From Candidatus Moraniibacteriota bacterium (GTDB lineage: Bacteria > Patescibacteriota > Minisyncoccia > Moranbacterales > GCA-2747515): 10,832 nt of DNA. The DNA lies in the NCBI GenBank assembly GCA_027069365.1, contig JALXES010000112.1:1-10832 (forward strand), read 5' to 3'. The stretch's first letter is position 1, and each line of letters begins with the position of its first letter. This document shows positions 7,259 through 10,832 of the stretch, one piece after another. The position numbers and the translations under genes are program-made. The notes beneath the pieces were generated by a model. That model saw only the letters and a program-made list of their open reading frames with translations, was not told where the DNA came from and made no database searches.

Positions 7259-7265
7259 TACACCG

Positions 7266-8363
7266 CTACTCACCACACGTCACGCCAGACACCGGTGTGT
7301 TGCCGTCAAATTCGTTCTGACACAGCACAAGAATTTCTATTGGACTCAATGCTCGATTGTAAATACGAACATCATCAATCTTACCGCCGAAATATCGTGT
7401 CAGATAACTACCCCCAACATCCGCCACACCAAAGTATATCATTTTATTACGTGACGCCCTAATGGATGCTTTTTGTTTTGCGCGCTTTCCATTAATATAA
7501 AGTGCGCGACTTCTTGTATCTCCATCCTGCCACAGCACAACATGGTACCATTTGCCGGCATCTATACGAAATCGTGAAATATTTGGTGTAATTCCCTGGT
7601 AGTCCCACTGTATATTATTGCTCTCAAGATAGTATCCCAAACGCTTATGCAGTGGCGCCTGTTTCCCACTTACTGAATCAAAATATACCCAAAATGTGAT
7701 AGTATAACTATCATTTTCAGAGAAATTAAAGTCACTGTCACGTGGCACAACGACATAATCATTAGTTCCGTCAAGAGAAAGCATGCCTGCACCAACAGGG
7801 CTACCGGATGTGCTGATGTGTGCACCGCCATACGCGCGACCATTGTGTCCACCTTTGACGTCACCCATATCGCTGTCAAACGGCCAGTGCGCCACGAGTC
7901 CGCTCGTAATATCATCCGTTGGCACACTCACGGCAATCTCCACGGCGCGCACAGCTTTACCAAAGTAGCCCGTCACGCGCGCGGCACGGATGGGCTTTGT
8001 ATCTGCGCTACAGCTCGTCACGCGCGAACCATCCTCTTTGTAGAAATTAATGTCATACGATGCACCGGCAACGCCGTCCACGTTCGTCGCGCTAACACGC
8101 CCGCCACTGCACGATGCTCCCGTGAAGTCATTGAGGGTCGCAATACGGTCTTTGCGAAATTCGTGAAATGCCTGCTCAGCTCCTGTATCAGCTGTCTGAA
8201 ACGCCACGGTTGAGTCATCCGTCACGGATGCGATATTCTGCTCAATAATCGTCGTTGACATGATGCCGATAGCACTCATCAACGCCAGTGACATCAAAAT
8301 GAGCGTAAAGATAAGCACTGAGCCGCGCTTGCGTGGTGTATGTGTTTGTGTAGAGAGAAACAT
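7266..8363 (-). CDS. PilX/GspK-like minor pilin fused to a LamG domain
   Basis: The protein has 365 residues. The N-terminus is a prepilin-type leader and helix: basic RKRG at 11-14, probable cleavage before Ser15, then a hydrophobic stretch to about 39. There is no Glu at mature position 5 (it is Phe19), as in GspK and some PilX proteins. QTADTGAEQA at 56-65 resembles the PilX N-terminal region. Residues 155 to about 347 form a LamG/concanavalin A-like jelly roll: GLVAHWPFD at 155-163, LDGTNDYVVVP at 197-207, KWYHVVLWQDG at 271-281, LYINGK at 288-293, and IDDVRIYNRALSPIEI at 329-344. It is the last of four minor-pilin genes, suggesting a pilus-tip component that binds a glycan or host surface; that role is inferred. 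The DNA for the LamG part is AT-richer than its surroundings. The ATG at 8363 lies 26 bases after the PilW-like stop, with no strong ribosome binding site. Confidence 0.88.
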   Translation of the reverse strand: MFLSTQTHTPRKRGSVLIFTLILMSLALMSAIGIMSTTIIEQNIASVTDDSTVAFQTADTGAEQAFHEFRKDRIATLNDFTGASCSGGRVSATNVDGVAGASYDINFYKEDGSRVTSCSADTKPIRAARVTGYFGKAVRAVEIAVSVPTDDITSGLVAHWPFDSDMGDVKGGHNGRAYGGAHISTSGSPVGAGMLSLDGTNDYVVVPRDSDFNFSENDSYTITFWVYFDSVSGKQAPLHKRLGYYLESNNIQWDYQGITPNISRFRIDAGKWYHVVLWQDGDTRSRALYINGKRAKQKASIRASRNKMIYFGVADVGGSYLTRYFGGKIDDVRIYNRALSPIEILVLCQNEFDGNTPVSGVTCGE

Positions 8364-8389
8364 GTTTTTATCGCTAGTATCCTAATCTC

Positions 8390-8950
8390 TTATAGTAACC
8401 CGGAAACATCGTAATCACGCAGTGACACGGTTGTCTGCAGCCGTACCGGCGCACCGGTTACATCCGTCATCACAAAGACCATGGAGACCTTGCCCACGCG
8501 TGTCTGGTATGCTGATGACTGTGCGGCAAACTGCCCCGTAACCGGTAGCGTTGTGAGATCTGCACGTGTCGTTGAGCTCGTGAAAATGCCGGGACCGCAC
8601 CGGAGAATATCATCCGTATTGTAGTTCAGTGGCTCTACCTCCTCTGTGATAACGCCTCCTGTGAAACGGTATCGCACGCACGCACCGCCATCACGTGAGT
8701 AGTCGTAGATGATGATACTCTGCCCACCGGCACCTAGTTGGATGACTGAACTTGTGCGCAGTGACTTTGCAATGCGGTTCATGGCAAATTGTGCGTCTTC
8801 AAGAATCTGCTGCGACGCACGCGCGTGACGGTAGCTCTCCACAGACCGCCCAAAGACAACTGACGCCGCCGTCATGATAATACCGAAGATGAAGATGGAG
8901 ATGAGCACCTCAATCAGTGAGAAACCGCGTTGTGTCTGTGGAGTTGCCAT
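8390..8950 (-). CDS. PilW/GspJ-like minor pilin
   Basis: The 186-residue product begins MATPQTQRG and continues with a type III (prepilin) signal: cleavage expected after Gly9, mature Phe10, Glu14 at position +5, then a hydrophobic helix to about residue 33. The following region (QQILEDAQFAMNRIAKSLR at 47-65) resembles PilW/GspJ-type minor pilins, which help start pilus assembly at the inner membrane. An open frame extends up to 9244 but overlaps the PilV-like gene; the ATG at 8950 is preceded by TAAGGAAATACAT, whose AAGGAA is one of the clearest Shine-Dalgarno sequences in the window and overlaps the upstream stop. The gap to the upstream gene is 10 bases. The family call rests on N-terminus and gene position, as the C-terminal half is variable. 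Confidence 0.87.
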   Translation of the reverse strand: MATPQTQRGFSLIEVLISIFIFGIIMTAASVVFGRSVESYRHARASQQILEDAQFAMNRIAKSLRTSSVIQLGAGGQSIIIYDYSRDGGACVRYRFTGGVITEEVEPLNYNTDDILRCGPGIFTSSTTRADLTTLPVTGQFAAQSSAYQTRVGKVSMVFVMTDVTGAPVRLQTTVSLRDYDVSGLL

Positions 8951-8960
8951 ATGTATTTCC

Positions 8961-9479
8961 TTACTTCCAATCAGTGAGTACCGTCTGCGCAAACGCACAC
9001 TTGTTGACCAGCGTGCACGACGCAGGATTGGCAAGTGACGCCGGAAACCGACCGTCACGCCAAACAACATAGCTTTTGATTGCCAGTTCCCCGGGCCTGT
9101 TGTCAATATAAATCTTGCGCTTGAATAGTGCGCGCGTGCTCGTTGCATTGTGCACGTACCAGTTGCCACTGATGTACAGCTGCCCGGAACCGCATGATGA
9201 CGGTGCTGTGTCATTGTAATCCATGCAATATGTACCATCTGCATTCATATGGTCATTGAAGGATCCGCCAAGCATATTGTTATCCCGCACGTTCTTGATG
9301 AGCTCCGCGCCCTCTTGCGCGAGGGCGGCAGCGATTGCCTGGTCGCGCGACGCGCCGGTAAACTGCACCGCCGGACCAAAGACTGTAATAGCCCCAGCCA
9401 GTCCCACCACCAATACGAAACTGGCAATCATCGTTTCCAGAATAGAGAAGCCGTCTTTTGTGGTGTGTTTCTGCGTCAT
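8961..9479 (-). CDS. PilV/GspI-like minor pilin
   Basis: From the ATG at 9479 the product has 172 residues: a ten-residue leader ending DG, mature Phe11, Glu15 at +5 (FSILETMIASFVLVVGLAG), and a hydrophobic helix to about 34. AAALAQEGAELIKNVRDNN at 50-68 is a pattern I associate with PilV-like pseudopilins, especially in Parcubacteria. Cys85, Cys96, Cys155 and Cys161 could form disulfides outside the membrane. An alternative ATG at 9497 overlaps the FimT-like stop and would lengthen the leader by six residues; I prefer 9479 because AGAGA is well placed before it, but either could be used. The protein is expected to be matured by the peptidase encoded upstream. Confidence 0.87.
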   Translation of the reverse strand: MTQKHTTKDGFSILETMIASFVLVVGLAGAITVFGPAVQFTGASRDQAIAAALAQEGAELIKNVRDNNMLGGSFNDHMNADGTYCMDYNDTAPSSCGSGQLYISGNWYVHNATSTRALFKRKIYIDNRPGELAIKSYVVWRDGRFPASLANPASCTLVNKCAFAQTVLTDWK

Positions 9480-9490
9480 AGTTTCTCTGC

Positions 9491-10006
9491 TTAACATCCT
9501 TCATGTACACGACCAAAGCCATCCACACAGATACTTGTCGTCGCACTTCCCCTGCTGAGCGTTACACGCCCTGCCCCGGTGACCGTCCCTTGCGGGATAG
9601 TAAACGTCATGTCGTTCACCTGTGAAATGGCAACATTGTTTGCTGTGGAGTATGTCACAATCGGCGTCGGTGTTGTTGTGCATGTTGTGCTGGTCTTGGT
9701 GTGATAGGTGTAGCGCACACCATAGGTACCACTCGCGCTATTCGCAAAGAACCGAAATGTGCACGGAATGCGCCCACCGCCCATGTAGCGCCCTGCTACA
9801 GCATAGCCCTGCGCCATACGGATTGTTGCCGCGACCTGTCGCGCTACAGCATCCACAGCACGCGTGTCTCGCCCATCTCGCAGAGAGGCAATCATCACCA
9901 TGGTCATAATGCCAACAAGTGCAATGACAACAAGTAGTTCAATCAGTGTAAATCCTTGCTGCTGCGCTGATGTTTTCTTTTGTGTATTTTTTGATATAGA
10001 CATCAT
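9491..10006 (-). CDS. FimT/GspH-like minor pilin
   Basis: The 171-residue product has a textbook prepilin signal: basic leader, cleavage expected after Gly18 in QQQG, then FTLIELLVVIALVGIMTMV with Glu23 at mature position +5. The soluble part contains Cys82, Cys109, Cys160 and Cys171, possibly two disulfide pairs, and ends with CVDGFGRVHEGC. A short prepilin of this kind at the head of a minor-pilin cluster matches FimT/GspH. It starts with ATGATG (10006 and 10003), 15 bases after the peptidase stop. A -10 box ends only six bases before the first ATG, so the mRNA made from that promoter would be leaderless or nearly so. Confidence 0.88.
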   Translation of the reverse strand: MMSISKNTQKKTSAQQQGFTLIELLVVIALVGIMTMVMIASLRDGRDTRAVDAVARQVAATIRMAQGYAVAGRYMGGGRIPCTFRFFANSASGTYGVRYTYHTKTSTTCTTTPTPIVTYSTANNVAISQVNDMTFTIPQGTVTGAGRVTLSRGSATTSICVDGFGRVHEGC

Positions 10007-10012
10007 GTTTTT

Positions 10013-10021
10013 AGTATACCA
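10013..10021 (-). promoter_or_regulatory. extended -10 promoter in front of the FimT-like gene
   Basis: The minus strand reads TGGTATACT, identical to the -10 regions before nusA and the DUF11-like gene. The TATACT box ends six bases before the ATG at 10006, so transcription would begin at or next to the start codon. No convincing -35 is seen; any such element would lie inside the end of the peptidase gene, whose stop directly adjoins the motif (10024-10022). Confidence 0.6.
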
Positions 10022-10819
10022 CTAAACGTACGGTACGAGGAGTGCTGTGTCGGGAAACAGTAGCGGAAATAGCACTGTTACGACGATGCCGCATATCAGA
10101 AACGGCGCAAATGGTACGGCGTCTTTGCGCGTGCGTACCTTCAGTGCTATGAGCGCAATGCCGACGATTGCACCGAGACCAAAGGACACTGTCAAGAAAA
10201 ATACTACTGCCGGCCATGCTGTGATAAGCCCGCCGATGAGCCCGATGTACGCATCGCCCGCACCCATCCATGTTTCACCGGAGAGTGCGCTCAGCAAAAA
10301 GAGAAACGTAAAACCGACAGCGCCACCGATGGCATGCATTTCAAGCGCAGACATGGACATGTCGTGCCACACACCGACGCGTACAGCTGCAGCAACGCCG
10401 AGTACGCCGAGCACAGACCACACGATGCGCATGGGAATGTGCATCGTCGTGATATCGTAAAAAAAGATCACAATAAGTCCCGCCGCAACGCTGGCAAGGA
10501 ACACAAATGCACCCACCTGATGCATTGTGCTGCCGGGAGCATCATAGACGCTGTACGCAATGCCGGCATATGTTACAGCTGTCACCAACTCAATGGCGGG
10601 ATACAGAGGCGCGATGCTCTGCGCACACGCGCGGCAACGCCCGCGCAAAAGGAGATAACTCACAAGGGGGATATTGTCATACCACCGGATATCCTGCCCA
10701 CACGTCCGACAGCGTGAGCGCCCGCGCACAACCGTCTCCCCCGTTTCATAACGCGTCACAACAACGGAGAGAAAACTCCCAATAAGCAGACCAAAGAGAG
10801 CGCCAAATAACACTACCAT
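10022..10819 (-). CDS. pilD: prepilin peptidase (leader peptidase / N-methyltransferase family)
   Basis: This integral membrane aspartyl protease (A24 family) removes leaders from type IV prepilins and, in many members, methylates the new N-terminus. With the ATG at 10819 it has 265 residues. Visible marks are the N-terminal membrane segment with GSFLSVVVTR (14-23), a cytoplasmic zinc-type motif with Cys37, Cys40, Cys62 and Cys65 around RWYDNIPLVSYLLLRGRC, and the two catalytic aspartates: Asp122 in YDITTMHIP and Asp189 in GAGD. The usual GxGDxK lysine is Tyr191. Several further hydrophobic segments fill the rest. The frame continues to a TTG at 10831, almost the window edge, so a slightly longer N-terminus cannot be excluded; the ATG fits family length. 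It presumably processes the four pilins encoded just downstream. Confidence 0.93.
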   Translation of the reverse strand: MVVLFGALFGLLIGSFLSVVVTRYETGETVVRGRSRCRTCGQDIRWYDNIPLVSYLLLRGRCRACAQSIAPLYPAIELVTAVTYAGIAYSVYDAPGSTMHQVGAFVFLASVAAGLIVIFFYDITTMHIPMRIVWSVLGVLGVAAAVRVGVWHDMSMSALEMHAIGGAVGFTFLFLLSALSGETWMGAGDAYIGLIGGLITAWPAVVFFLTVSFGLGAIVGIALIALKVRTRKDAVPFAPFLICGIVVTVLFPLLFPDTALLVPYV

Positions 10820-10832
10820 GCTTACAAACAAG

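Noticed and set aside
7113..7265. tRNA gene, riboswitch of a known class or CRISPR in the region upstream of nusA
   Set aside because: There is no T-loop or cloverleaf pattern, no spaced direct repeats and no known riboswitch core that I can recognise; only the hairpin, the promoter and the small ORF were seen.
8364..8389. Possible extra promoter (GATACT) before the LamG pilin gene
   Set aside because: It lacks the TG extension and a -35, and differs from the three matching promoters, so co-transcription with the other pilin genes is simpler.
8951..9244. N-terminal extension of the PilW-like gene by 98 residues
   Set aside because: It overlaps the PilV-like gene, and the prepilin leader must be short; the ATG at 8950 has a clear ribosome binding site.
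10820..10831. TTG start for the prepilin peptidase at the window edge
   Set aside because: The ATG at 10819 gives a normal N-terminal membrane segment. The longer form cannot be fully excluded because the window ends here.

Overview
All recognisable genes in this window lie on the minus strand and use the standard bacterial code. Gene content and protein style point to the Candidate Phyla Radiation (Patescibacteria), most likely a Parcubacteria-type lineage with a moderate GC content (about 55% in the lines I counted). The evidence is the short prepilins with 'GF(T/S)xxE' leaders, a LamG-fused minor pilin, a membrane protein with DUF11-like repeats, a rearranged nusA neighbourhood without rimP, and tightly packed genes. 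The lineage is inferred from style; no rRNA gene is present to prove it.

In transcription order (high to low coordinates) there are three blocks. (1) Type IV pilus block, 10819 to 7266: prepilin peptidase (pilD-like), then four minor pilin-like genes in the order FimT/GspH, PilV/GspI, PilW/GspJ, PilX/GspK-like. The last carries a C-terminal LamG (concanavalin A-like) domain and looks like a pilus-tip adhesin. A promoter just in front of the FimT-like gene would give a nearly leaderless mRNA. (2) Expression and proteostasis block, 7258 to 3171: a strong promoter, a leader of about 110 nt holding a terminator-like hairpin and a possible tiny ORF, then nusA, ppa (inorganic pyrophosphatase), tig (trigger factor) and clpP, closed by an intrinsic terminator. 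(3) Block 3159 to 27: a promoter, a single-pass membrane protein with about four extracytoplasmic DUF11-like repeats, and a divergent tRNA-guanine transglycosylase (tgt) whose start overlaps the previous stop by one base. A strong hairpin follows.

Three intergenic sites share the 9-mer TGGTATACT on the minus strand, an extended -10 promoter motif, and each heads one of the three blocks. No intergenic stretch exceeds 300 bases; the longest is the 153-base nusA upstream region. I saw no tRNA, rRNA, CRISPR array, insertion sequence or plus-strand gene.

The most interesting points are the LamG minor pilin with its GC-poor 3' half, the Tgt that lacks the three zinc-binding cysteines and has an altered substrate loop, and the terminator-like structure in the nusA leader.
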